This document shows, one piece after another, positions 48,768 to 61,700 of a DNA stretch of 64,000 nucleotides. Under the pieces are notes generated by a model that ran no database searches, had not been told where the DNA came from, and saw nothing but the letters and a program-made list of their open reading frames with translations. The number at the start of each line of letters is the position of its first letter. The stretch's first letter is position 1. The position numbers and the translations under genes are program-made. The DNA comes from Wenzhouxiangella marina (GTDB taxonomy: Bacteria > Pseudomonadota > Gammaproteobacteria > Xanthomonadales > Wenzhouxiangellaceae): contig NZ_CP012154.1 of assembly GCF_001187785.1 (NCBI RefSeq), positions 2,474,501-2,538,500 of the forward strand. The letters run 5' to 3'.

Positions 48768-49775
48768 TCAATTCTCCGCTGTGCCGGGGTCATCGTCGCC
48801 TTGAACTCCGCCTGGCAACGGCGGGGGACGACGTTCCTCGGGCGCAGCTTCACGCTCGGGAGGAATGGAAGGAGGAATCGGGACGGTGTCGAGCAGCTCG
48901 GCGTTGACATCGATCGTCACCTCGCCGCGAAGCTGTTCGAGAAGGCCGTTTTCAAGGTCTTCGGCCCGCTGCCGGGTCAAGCGATGGCGAATGCCCTCCC
49001 GGACCTGCGCCAGGGGCTGTTGACGGGCGGGATCGAGATCGACCAGGCGCACCAGCCAGTAGGCCTCCGGCGATTCGATCACCGGGCTGATCTCACCCGG
49101 TCGAGCAAGCGCGAAACCCGCATCGAGCACCGCCTCGGGCAGACGGTAGTGCGCCTGTTCGCGGTCGACCAACCAGCCGACCACCCCGCCCTGATAGCGG
49201 CTGCCACGGTCGTCCGAGTACTCGACGGCCACGGCCCCGAAATGGGCCACGTCGTCGGGCAGCTGTAGGGCCGCCTCGCGCGCCGCCTCGGCCTGTTCAC
49301 GCTGTGCCTGATCGGCCTCGGCGTCCGGACGCGCCGAGCGGCTCAGTCGGATGACCGCGATCTGGCGACGCTCCGGCCGGCCGAACTGATCGGCATTGGC
49401 CTCGTAGTAGCTCAGCACCTCGGCATCACTGATCGTCACCGAGGCCAGCGCCTCGTCCAGGCGCTTCTCGCGGAGACGCTGGATCAGCATGCGGTGATAC
49501 AGATCGCGAAACTCGGGCTCCTCGGGAATGCCCGCCCGCACGGCCGCATCGAGCTGCACCTGCTGATCGACCAGATAGTCCAGCAGTTCCTGCCGCTTCT
49601 CGGCCCGCTCGTAATAGCCGGGCCGGAGTGCCGCGCGACGCTCGAGCTCGTGCTGGTACTGGTCAAGGGTGATGACCGAATCACCGACACGGGCCAGCAC
49701 CTCGGGCTGCGGCGATTCACTGCTGCAGGCGGTCAGGGCGGCAGCAATCGACAGGCTGAGCATCAGGCGCTTCAT
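48768..49775 (-). CDS. PpiC/SurA-type peptidyl-prolyl isomerase lipoprotein
   Basis: A 335-residue folding factor. The leader ends LTAC with Ser at +2, predicting an outer-membrane lipoprotein facing the periplasm. An N-terminal helical chaperone part (EVLARVGDSVITLDQYQHEL, LLDYLVDQQVQLDAAVRAG) precedes a parvulin-type domain (about residues 135-255) containing YQGGVVGWLV and ARPGEISPVIESPEAYWLVRL, and a proline-rich acidic tail. This resembles SurA and the EpsD-type isomerases. The start overlaps the stop of the giant DUF11 gene by 4 bases and the 584-residue protein follows after 4 bases. It is therefore likely to serve the giant proteins of this operon; that is inference. Confidence 0.88.
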   Translation of the reverse strand: MKRLMLSLSIAAALTACSSESPQPEVLARVGDSVITLDQYQHELERRAALRPGYYERAEKRQELLDYLVDQQVQLDAAVRAGIPEEPEFRDLYHRMLIQRLREKRLDEALASVTISDAEVLSYYEANADQFGRPERRQIAVIRLSRSARPDAEADQAQREQAEAAREAALQLPDDVAHFGAVAVEYSDDRGSRYQGGVVGWLVDREQAHYRLPEAVLDAGFALARPGEISPVIESPEAYWLVRLVDLDPARQQPLAQVREGIRHRLTRQRAEDLENGLLEQLRGEVTIDVNAELLDTVPIPPSIPPEREAAPEERRPPPLPGGVQGDDDPGTAEN

Positions 49776-52700
49776 GCCTCGGGCTCCTCCTGACTGCTGG
49801 CCGGCGTCTCGAAGCGATCACTGAAGATCACGTCCAGATCCAGCACAGTGCTCGCCGAGGCTTCGTTGTTGCCCGGATCCGGATCCTCCGCACCCTGCAC
49901 GACCTGCACGGTCACCGTGTTGACCACGGTTTCCTGCGGGCCGGACGGCGTGGCCGGATCGATCTGGGCCTGTACGTCGATGATCAGACCGCTGGCCGGC
50001 GGCAACTGCAGGCTCAGATCGATGTCACCGACACCGCTGGCCTCGGGGCAGACCGCATCACCCACCGCGGTACAGGTCCAGCTGACGTTGATCAGTTCGG
50101 CCGGCATGAGGTCCACAAGCCGGGCTTCGATCGACCCGGACGGCCCGGCATTGTCGAGCACGATCTGATAGTTGACCGGATCACCCGGCAGGGCCGAGCC
50201 GAGGTCCACGGTCTTGCTGACCGACAGATCGGCCTCCGAGGACACGACGGCCACTTCGGCGCTGTCCTCGTTATTGGCAACGTCCGGGTCATTGACCTCG
50301 CTGCCGTTCAGGGTGGCCTGAGCTCCGTTGCTCAGCACCTGCGGCACCGCCAGGAACGGATCCACCTGCGCCTCGATCTCGAAACGCCAGCCACCACCAC
50401 TCGGCAGGGGGCCCGTCTCCATGATGTCGCCCATCCCGTTCGGACTCGGACAAACGGCGCCTCCGGAGGCTGTACAGGTCCACTGGGGATCGAGGAATTC
50501 CGGCGCGATGGAATCGACGATCGAGACCGAAGGCGCGTCACTCGGGCCGAGGTTGGTCACGTCGACGACGAACAGGGCCATCTCGCCGGCGGTCAACTGC
50601 AGCACATCGGCGAACTTGCCGACCACGATGTCGGCGACCGCGCTGACGGTGGCCGTGACGGTGCTGGAGTTGTTGTCTCCATCCGGATCGCTGGCATCGC
50701 CTGGCTCGGTGATCGTCGCCGTGTTGCTCAGCTGACCGAGGAAATCGCTGGCGATCTGGCCGTCGATGATGACCAGCAGACGCTCGCCGGCGACCACATC
50801 GACCGTTTCATCCAGGCTGCCCGTGCCCGAAGACGGGCACTGACTCTGGCCGGTCCCGACCGGAATGACCTGACAGGTCCAGTCCGAGGCCACGATGGAG
50901 GCCGGAAGGAGGTCTTCGAGCCGCGCCGCGAAGGCATGGCTGGGCCCGTCGTTGGTCACTTCGAGCACGAATCGAACCAGACCGCCACCGATCAGGGAAC
51001 TCGCCTCTCCATCGATCGTCTTGTCGACGCCGACATCGGTCACGACGGTGATCGGACCGGAATCCGTATCGCTCTGGTCCATCGGGGTCAGGGCGCCGGT
51101 GGCCGGCGGCTCGACGACCGTCGCGGTATTCTCCAGGATCCCGCGGGCGCCCGGATGGACCAGGGCCTCGACCTGATAGCTCAGGGAACCGCCCGCGGCC
51201 AGATCGACCGTGTCGAACAGTTCGTCGGCGAGACTGCTGTCCAGGCCACAGTAGCCTTCGGCCTGGCGGCGCAGGTTCAGCAGGGTCCCGGAGCCCTCTT
51301 CCGTCGTCAGCAGGACACTGCCTCCATCCGGCGCGATCGCCATCCGGCGTGGACCGGTCAGGCCGGCACCGTCCAGAACCTCGATTTCACGCAGCTCACC
51401 ACCCACCCAATCGCGGGCGAACACGACGATGTTCGAATCGTTCCGAGCGCCCACCAGGACGTTCTCGCCGTCGGGACTGACGGCCACCGAATTGGCGCCA
51501 TCGAGACCCTGGACGCCCTCGACGCCGTCGCGATACTGCTCGACGAAGCTGATCAGCCCGGTCTGCGGATCACGTGCGAACAAGGTCACCGAATCCTCCG
51601 ACAGGCTGGCCGCGTAGAGCTGGCGCCCCTTCGGACTGATGGCCAGGGACTGGACGAGGCCCAGGCCGACGACGCTGACGCCATTCTGGATCTGCCCGTT
51701 GGCCAGGCGCTGATCCCAGGCCAGATTGCCGGACTCGTCGCGACGGAAGATGCCGATGCTGTTGTTCTGCGTCGCGGCGGCATAGACGTAGGCGCCATCC
51801 GGACTGACGACCAGATCGCTGACGCCGTCCATCGCATTGACCGGCAGCCCGTTCAGGCCGCTGCCCCAGCTTTCCAGCCAGTTCAGTCGGCCGGTCACGG
51901 CCTGGCGGCCGAACACGGTCAGCGCGTTCGAGCTCCGTGCCGCGACGAACAGACGTTCGCCATCGGGCGCAAAGCGGATTCGCACCGGCTCGTCGAGATC
52001 GAAGACGGTCCCGGTCTGCCCTTCCGGCCCCTCGCCGTTGAACAGCGCTTCGACGAACACGAGGCTGCCGGCATCGGCATCCAGGGCGAACACCACCAGG
52101 GCATCGGCCTCGGCACTGGCCACCACGAGATGCGCCTGATCCGGACTGAAGGCCACATCGGCGGCGCCATCCAGGCCGATGACCGTGCCCACCTGGACAT
52201 CGTCCTCATCGAAGATCGGGTCGCCATCGCTGACCGCATCGACCGCGCTCAGGGCACCCGTGGACGGGTTCCGCTGATAGAGGATGACCGAGTCCCCGGC
52301 CTGACCGGTCGCGGCGGCCCAGAGTCCATCGGGGCTGAAGGACACCCCTCGGGCGGCCGCCAGCTCGGCTCCGCCGAAGCTCTGACTCGTGAACAGGTGG
52401 TCCTCACCACTGCAGACCCATTGCGCCGAACCCGACACCACACCCGGCGCCATCGGATTGGCGATCTCGCCCGGCAGCGCCGGCAGCGCATCGATGACAT
52501 CGACGCCCAACAGACTGCTGGGACCATGGTTGTTGATCACGATGTCCCAAACCACCGGCTCACCGGCCACGATCGGGTCGGTCTGCCGGGTCTTGATCAC
52601 CTCCAGGGCCGCCTCGGCGATGATGCCGATGCTCAGGCTGGCCACGTTGTTGCTCAGATCGGAATCCTCCCGAGCCAGCACCGGATCGATGCGGGCCTCG

Positions 52701-55700
52701 AGATCGACCGTGCCCCGGGCATTCGCCAGCACGCTGGTGCTGATGTCATAGAGCACTTCTCCACCGGCCTCGAGATCGACCTGGTCGAGCACCAGCACTT
52801 CCCCGGCACGACCGCAGATCGAGCCACCGAGCAGCTGCCAGACATCGACGTTGTCGAAGCCCGCACCGACGCTGTAGAGATGCCGGCCATCGCTCGATAC
52901 GCTCAGATGATGCCCCTGCCCCGGCGCGCTCGCTGCCGCACCATCGAAACGACCCAGGAACTGCAGATCGGCGCCTTCGAGGATGCGGAAGGCGGCCAGG
53001 CTTCGGCTGCCCTGCAGGTCATCGAGTCCGGACAGGTAGAGCTGCTGGCCATCGGCCGTCAGCACCAGCTCGGTCGCACCGACCAGACCGCCGATCGGCA
53101 GCGGCGGGACGCCCACGGCGTCTCCTTCGCGCAGAACACGGACCGGCAGGCTCTGTTCGGCCGAGGCGCGTTCGAACACGGCGATGGCCTGATCCAGGCC
53201 GCTCCGCCCGTAGGTGTACAGCCAGCGCTCGTCTTCGCTGAGCACCATGGAACGCACGCCCGAGAGCCCATCCACGATCAGGCTTTCTGCCCCGTTCTCG
53301 ATCACATCGCCCTGGACCAGGCTGCCCGCATAGCTGAGCTGACCGTTGCCGGCACGATCGAAGCGCACCAGCGCATCGGAGCCTGCGGAGGCGACCAGGA
53401 CCGTGGCATCGGCATCGGCCACCAGAAGATCGGCGGGGGCGTTCAGGTTTTCCACCCCAGCCTGACCGTCGCGCAGGAATTGCAGAAAGCTGAGTTCACC
53501 GGTACTGGCGTTGCGATCGAACACGGCGATGGCGTTGTCGAGCTGACCCGCCACATAGACCTGGGCCTCGGCCGAATCGAAGGCGAGGGCCACCGGGCCG
53601 CCCAGGCCATCGATGACACCGATGTTGTCACGCAGCACCTGGAGGAAGGTCAGCCGGCCCGTTGCCAGATCACGCTCGAAGACCGAAATCGCGTCGTCCT
53701 GATAGCCCAGAACGTAGAGGAAGCGGTCGTCCGAACTGACCGCCAGCTCGCGAGCGCCCGCCAGACCGTCGATCAGACGATCGCCGTCCGGGTCGGGCTC
53801 GATGCTGAGGTTCTCGATCAGCTGCTTGGGCGTCAGCTCACCGGTGAGGGTGTTGCGGTCATACACCGCCAGCACCGGCACGCTCGTGTCGCCGGTGACG
53901 TAGACATGACGACCATCGCGACTGATCGCGCTCGCTCGAGTGTCGGCCAGCACCTGGACCGGCGCCGGCTGCAGGGTCAGCGTACCCGGCTCACGATCCG
54001 CCTCGCAGACCCAGGCCGTCCGGCCCAGGGCCTCGGGCAGCCGATGCTCGACGCGGGCACCGGAGGCATCGCTCGGGCCGAGGTTGCGCACGCGCACCTG
54101 GTAGTCGAGATCGGCGCCCGCGACCAGGGCCGCGGGCAGGCCTTCGATCGAGACTTCCAGATTGCTGCTCGACCGAACGATGGTGTTGTCGTCCGTGGCC
54201 TCGGAGCTGGCAGGATCCAGATCCACCACACCGGCAGGCATGGTCGCCGATGCGCGGTTGACCACGAAGCCGGAGGCGTCGCTGCGCAGCTGTCCGGTGG
54301 CAAAGAAGCTCATCGTATCGCCCGCATCGAGGTCGACCAGCACATCGATGTTGCCGGTGCCCGTTCCCGGGCAGGAGCTTTCGGCGGAGCCGAAGGTACA
54401 GGTCCAGCTCACGGCATCGAAGTCGGCCGGGAAGATGTCGGTGACGCGTGCGTCGGCCACCCGGCTCGGTCCCTCATTGTGGATCTGGATGAGGTACTCC
54501 ACGGAAGCGCCGGGAACGGCACCACCGCCGCCCTGGATCACGGAGCCGGCGAAATCCATCAGACCGGACGACTCGTCCAGCGCCACGATGGCACCGGGCT
54601 CGCGGGATCCCGCATAGAAACGGTTGTCGCCAGGCAGGGCGAACAGGGCCGAGGCACCGACCAGACCGTCGACCACCACCGCCCCCCCGGGCGGGTTCTG
54701 GACTTCGCCTTCCTCGATCAGGCTGGAGAAGCTCAAAAGACCGGTGGCGGCATCGCGGCTCAGCAGGGCCACGGTGTTGTCCGTCGGCGAACTCGCTGCG
54801 ATGAAGGCCGCTCCGGCACCCACCGGCGTCAGATCGGACACTGCTGCCAGACCCTCGAAGCCGTTGCTGCCGTCGACCGCCGCTTCGAGGAAGCTCAGAC
54901 GACCGAAGTTGCTCTCCACCGCGCTGCTGACGCGGTCGAAGACGACCACCGCATTGTTCCCGGTGCCCGCCGCGTAGAGGAATTCACCGTCGGGCGACAC
55001 CAGGACCCGCGACACGTCCAGCAGCCCGACGACGTTGCCGAGGAGATTGCGACGGGACTGGATCCAGGTCAGACCACCGAATGCGCTTTCTTCCTCGTCG
55101 GCCTGGCGCCGGAAGGTCACCACGGCGTCACTGCCCTGGGCCGCCACATAGACATGGCGGCCATCCGGCGACATCGCCAGGTGAACCGGCGTCAGCAGAT
55201 CCTGCACGCCATCGGTGCCGTTCTGCACCGAGGCCTGCCAGCTCAACTCACCGAAGCCGGGCTCCCTTTCATCGTTCTGACGGCTGAACACGACCAGGGA
55301 ATTGGAATTGGCCGCGGCCACGTAGAGATGCCTTCCGTCGCTGTCCATGGCCATTGCCCTGGGCCCCGAAAGGCCGGAGACGCCGGCGTTGTTGTTGCGG
55401 TAGACCGCCAGCACCGACAGGCGCCCGGTGAAGGGTTCGCGCTCGAAGGCCACCAGGGCGCTATCGAGTGCCGAGCTGGCATAGACGTGACGACCATCGG
55501 GAGAGACGAGGACGTCATTCACGCCGTTGAGCTGAGACACGCCGTCTTCACCGCTGATCAGGGCTTCGACGAAGCGAAGCGGGTAGTCGCCGGTCGGCGA
55601 GCCGATCACCTCCTCGATCGCGAAGACGCCGATCCCGGGCTCGCCGGGTGCCGCCACGTACAGGTGGGAACCGAGCAGATCCGTGCCGTCAATCGCCGCC

Positions 55701-58700
55701 GCCCCGCTCAGGCCCCGGAACTCGGCCAGGCCGTCGGACTTGGTCACGACGAGATTGGCCGCGCGATCGAGGAAGCTCGCATCGGAGGCAGATTGGATCG
55801 TGGTGGTCCCGCCCTGCGTGAGGCTGACCTCGACCTCGTTGACCACGCAGTTCCGCTCGGGGTCGAGGGGCGCCGGGCAGACGGAGCCCAGGGTGCCCGC
55901 CGCGACCTCGACATCAAGGTCGATGATGATCTGACCCCCGGCCGCGATGTCGGCCAGCAGATCGACATCGCCGGTCCCTGCGTCGAGTTCGCAGCGCGAG
56001 AAGCCGGACAGTACGAAGCGGGTGATCGAATTGTCCAGCAGGGCCCCGGCCAGCAGTTCCGAGCCATTCGGACTCAGAGCCAGTGCCGACACGCCGGCCA
56101 GGCCGACTTCATCATCGCCATCCACGTAGCGGGTCCGGTAGCTGAGCCGGCCGGTCTCGCGGTCGCGGGCGAAGACGAGCAAGGCGTTGCGCCCGAAAGC
56201 GGAGAGATAGGCACTGCCACCGTCAGGGCTGATGAGCAGGTCGCGCGGACTGATCATCTCGCTGACGTCGCTGCGCTCGATGCGCTGCGCCACACCACTG
56301 AGCAGGCGCCCGAACTGCGCGCTGAGTGGATCGTTGTCGCGATTGAAGACGAGGATGCTCTCGTCATCGCGAGCCACGGCGTAGAGCTGCGCACCACCGG
56401 GGCCGAAGCGCAGCGCGGTCACACCCGCCAGGCCCGGCGTGGCTGGAGAAGAGCGCGTCTGGATCGGCGTCAGGCTGCCGTCGCCGTTGCGCTCGAACAC
56501 GGCGATCGACGCGGAATTGCTGCCCGCCGCATAGAGATGGTCGCCTTCCGGCCCCATGGTCAGATCGGACACCCCATCGAGCAGGACCGTGCCATCGGAC
56601 TGCAGGACCTGGGCCGGGGTCGGAACCAGATTGCCGGTGCCGACGATGCGATCGAAGACGTAGATGGCATTGCTGTTGGCCGCCGCCACGTAGACGTTCA
56701 GCCCATCGGCACTGACCACCACATCGGTGGGTTGGTCGAAGGCGGACAGACCGACCAGCCCATCGTCGATCGTCTGGACGATGCTCAGGGTCCCGAACGC
56801 CGGCGAACTGTCGTCGGTATTGACGTTGATCACCGAAATGCTGTTGTCGACCTGGCTGGCCAGATAGAGCTGGCTGCCCCCGAAGGCCGTCGCGATGGCG
56901 CGCGCGCCGCGCAAGCCGGAGACCGGATTGCCGGCACCATCGATCCCGCCCTCGACCAGGCTCAGGCCCGGCTCGGCGACCAGCTCACCGGAGACCGGAT
57001 CGATCGAGAAGACGGCCAGACCGTCACCCAGGACCCCGGCCACGTAGACCCGCTCGTCGAGAAGCGGATGCGGCGCCGGCGTCCACACGACCCCGGCGCT
57101 GCCGAGCAGACCCGCCTGATCGGTCATGGCTTCACTCAGGGTCTCCTGGCGATCGAGGAGGCCGGTGCCGACCGCCGTGCAGGTCCAAGCCGCCGAGGCC
57201 ACATCGAACTGCGAATTGGCCGACAGAAGATCGGTGATCCCGACGTTACGAGCATGGCTCGGTCCATCGTTGCCGATCGTGATCCGGTAGGACTGCTGTT
57301 CACCGGCCACGACGGACAGGCGGGAGTTGGTCTTCTCCACGACCAGGGCCGACGACGGGATCATCTCGGTGCTGTCCGAGGGGTCCGAGCTGTTGCCCGT
57401 GTTGTTGACGTCACTCGGGATGACCAGGGTCGCGAGGTTGTCCAGGAAACCCTCGGCGCCCGGATTGATCGTGCCCGTGATGGTGAAGCGCACGGTGCCA
57501 CCGGCGGCGATGAAGACCGGCTCGGACAGATTGCCACTGCCGGCCGCCGGGCAGCTGGAGCCGGAGCGACGCACGAAGGCCGTCACGCTCTGGCCACCAA
57601 GGGATGCGGCATAGATGTTCCGGCGCGCCCCGCGGGTCACCGCCAGGCCGTAGGGACGATCCAGGCCGATGACGCCACGCACCCCGAGCCGGCGCACTTC
57701 CAGGGGCGCCAGGCTGCCGAACAGCGCGCCGCCCGGACTGACGTTCCGGTCGAAGATCACCAGCGCATCGCCATCATCCGAGGCGACATAGACCCGGTCG
57801 TTGTCCGGATCGACGATGATGTCGCGCGGGCTGAGCAGGGCGTCGACGCCGTCCACGCCGTTGACGAGGCTCTGCTGGAAGCGGACCCGTCCCCGCAGAT
57901 CGGGCTGGGTCGGGTCGGTCAGGCGCTTCAGGACCGTGACCGCATCCGCATCCAGGGAGGTCACCAGCACGTGCTCGCTGCCCGCCACTTCACGGGACAC
58001 GGTGATGCCGGTCGGACTGGTCAGGACGGCGCCTTCCGTGCCGTCGAAGAAGCTCTGGCGATGCACCAGGGTATCGCCGACGCGGTCGAGCACGACCACG
58101 GCGTTGGACTGGCGTGCGGCCACGTAGAGCTGCTGGCCGTCGGTGGAAATCGCCAGCGCATTGGCGCCCAGCATCCCGATCACGCCATCGATGCCGTTGC
58201 GGGCCTCACCCACGAAGCTCAGGGTGCCGTTGAGCGCGTCGCGGGCGAAGATCGCCACGGCGTGGTCGAAGCGGCCGGCGACGTAGACATGCTCCCCACC
58301 GGGCGATATCTCGAGGGCCGCCGCGCCGGACAGACCGCTGATCGAGCCGCCGTTGGCGTAGCTGCCGATGAAACTCACGACCCCGGTGCCGGGATCCTGC
58401 CGGAAATGGGTGACCGCATTGGAGCGCTCGGCCGCCACGTAGATGTCGTTGTCGTAGACCTTGACGTCGAGCGCACCATCCAGACCCGTCACGCCGGCCT
58501 GATTGTTGCGCAGGACCTGGCGGAAGCGCAGATGACGACCCGGTTCGGTCGCGCCCGCATCCCGCTCCAGCACCACCAGGGCGCCTGACTGCGAGCTGGC
58601 AATCTGGCCGAAGGAGGCCGCGAAGACATAGAGCCCGTTCTCGCTGACCGCAGCAGCGCGTGCACCGAGCAAACCGGACGCCGTCGCGCCGAAGCCATCA

Positions 58701-61700
58701 TCTTCCCCATCGACCACGGCTTCGAGGAACCCGAAGGTCGGATCCGGCGCCCGCCGTGCGAACACGCCCAGCTGCCCGACGGAAGCCGCCGTGAACACCT
58801 GCTGACCGTCGCTGGACACGACGATGCCCTGCACGCCCTCGATGCCGCCTTCCACGGGCTGATCGGCCGGCGCACCGAGTTCGAGCTCCTGCATCGGTCG
58901 CAAGGTGCCGACGAAGGGCAGGCGGCGGAAGACCACCAGCCGGTCCACGGCCGCACCACTGACGATCAGATGCTCGCCATCCGGCGACACGGCCATGGCG
59001 GCCAGGCCAGCCAGGGAGTCGCCCGAAATCGGCGGGTCGATGCTGGCCGTCAGCGTGACCACCTCGGTCAGACCGAGCGCCCCGGTGTCCGCATCGCGGC
59101 CATAGACGCTGATCGACTCGTCGGCTGCACTGCCGACGTAGAGGGTCTGGCCGACGCCGTCCATGGTGGCCACATCGACCGTGGAGGGCAGCGCCACCAC
59201 GCTGTCGACTTCGAGATCACCATAGCCGAGCGCCGTGTCATCGTCATTGCGGGCCAGCACCGTGATCGTCGCACCACCGGAACCACCGGCCGCCGTATCG
59301 AGGAGCAGCGGCGTGCCCGGCGTGGCATCGTTGTACAGGCGGATGTCGTCGATCCACCAGCCCGGATTGCCGAGCCCGGTGCCCTCGCCCAGTCCGAAAC
59401 GGATCAGTACGCTCTCACCATCGGCCACCGCGCCGCTGAGATCGACTTCCACGTCGTTGAAGCTGCCGGTGGTCCAGCCCGGACTGTTCCGGCACCAGCC
59501 AGGCCGCCCGTTCAGCGGATTCTGTTCACCACCGTTCTGGTTCTCGGTGTAGCCGCCGGTCACGAAGACGCCGCCGGCATCGAGCACGTCCAGCCAGTTC
59601 TGGCCGCCATCGGTCGAGATCTCGAGCACGCCGGCGTCGTAGCAGGAGGTGGCCCAGTCGAGCGAATAGATGTGCTGGAAGCTCAGCCTGAGATCGGAGG
59701 CGTCGGCCACGTTGACGCCCTGTTCGAGCTGCAGCCACTTCAGGGCGATGCCCGGCGTGTTCGGCACGAAGTAGGAGCGCGTACCGACCGCGGCCCGCGT
59801 GTCGGTGGTCGACCAGTTGGGACCACTGAAGGCGGCCACCGGCCCGCGGCCCGTGACGTAGACGAAATCATCCTCGGGCGGAATGTCGACCGCCAGCGCC
59901 CCCCAGAGGGCGAAGGTCCCCTGCCCCAGCAGGGTCGGCGCGGAAATCCGGCCCTGGAAGCTCAGCACGCCCGTGCCCGGATCACGACGGAAGGTGGCCA
60001 CCGCGTGCTCCTCACGTGAGGCCACGTAGACGTGACTGCCATCCCGGCTGACCCGAACGGCCGTGGCCCCGCCGAGGCCAGATACGGGCGTGATCTGGTC
60101 ACCCGGCTGGTCGGAGCCGTTCAATCTGGCTTCCACGAAGCTCAGCTGTCCGAACTGCGGCGAACCGGCCAGGGCATCGCGACGGAAGACGACGACGGCA
60201 CCCGGAGACCCCGTCGCGACATAGATGTAGCGCTGATCCGGGCTCATGGCCATGCCGCGAGCATCGGCCAGGGCCTCCACCGTCAGGCCGGAATCGTCAT
60301 CGTCGTTGACCCCATCGACTTCAAGGTCGATCAGGGTCAATTCGCCGAAGTTCGGTCCCGGAATGATGTTTCTCTCATAGGCCGCCAGCGAGGCCGGCGA
60401 CGGCTCGGCACCCGGGGTGAACTCACCACCGGCACCCAGCATGTAGACGTGTCTGCCGTCTTCGGAGGTCAGAACGGCGACCGGCTCGACCAGGTCGGCG
60501 CCGAGCCCGTAGTGATTCTCGTAGCTCAGGTCCCCCGGCGTGGGGGTCGTCGCGTCGCAGGTCCAGGTCACGTTGTCCAGTTCGGGGGGCAGCAGATCCT
60601 GCACGATCACCGGCACGTCGTCCGGCCCCTCGCTCTGCAGGGTCACGATGAAGCTGACCTCTTCGCCAGGGGTCACGGAACTACCGGCCAGGATTTCCTT
60701 GCTGATATCCAGATCCGCCGTGGCCAGAAGTCGAACCAGCGCCGTGTCCGTATTGTTGGTCGGATCCGGGTCGGTCACCAGCGGGGGCACGCTGACGCTG
60801 GCTTCGTTCTCGACCGCCGCCGCACCGGGGTCGATCACGGGCACGAACATGGAGAACTGGGCCTCGGCTCCCGAGGCCAGGGCCATGGTCTGACTGATCG
60901 GCCCGCTCTGTCCAGTCAGATTCGTGGCCTGACAGGCGCCCAGGCCATAGCTGCAGCAGGACTGAGACAGGGCCTCACCGGCATCGGTGATCGTACACGA
61001 CCAGGACGAGGCCGCCGGATCGAAGACCAGGGGATCGAAGACGTCTTCCACCGTCAGACCGGCGGCCGCCGATGGACCGGAATTGCCCACGCGCACCCGG
61101 TACTCGATGACCGGCGTACCCGCCTGATCGGTCACACCGAGGCTCTCCTTGATCAGCCACAGATCGGTCTGGGCGTCGATGTTCACCGTGTGGGTGCTGC
61201 TCAGGTCCGCCGGATCGAAGGGAGAAATACCGGCCGGCATCGTCAACGTGGCGGTATTGCTCAGGCTGGCACCGGGCTCGGACGAGGGATGCAGGTCCCC
61301 GCGCAGCGTAAAGACCAGGCGCGAGTTGCTCGGCATGTCGACGCCGTGTCCGACGAGCGTTCCGGACGTCCAGCCGGTCGGCTGGATCTGACCGCACTGG
61401 CCCGGCGTGCCGTTGTGGGTGCAGCAGGCGTTGCCTTCGGCCTCGCACTGCCACTCGAAGCTCGTGCCGATGAATCCGGCGACATTGACACCGCCGAAGA
61501 CCGGCGGCTGGTCGCTGATCTCGAGGTCGACCAGGCCGCCGGGGCCGAGGTTCTCGATCTCGATGGTGTAGGCAAACTCGGTGCCCGGGATCGGGCGCTG
61601 GTCCGGCGCGGTCTTGGTCACGACCACTTCGGTGGCGTTGCGCACTTCGATCAGGGCGTTGTCGCTGATCGTGGCGCCATCCGCATCTTCCAGGGTCGCG

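Noticed and set aside
50936-58588. A 2,550-codon open frame on the plus strand, and others of 1,976 (40665-46595) and 965 (35638-38535) codons
   Set aside because: They lie exactly opposite the giant secreted-protein genes. The translations have the His/Arg/Gly/Asp-rich composition of antisense frames in GC-rich DNA, with no domain or signal peptide.
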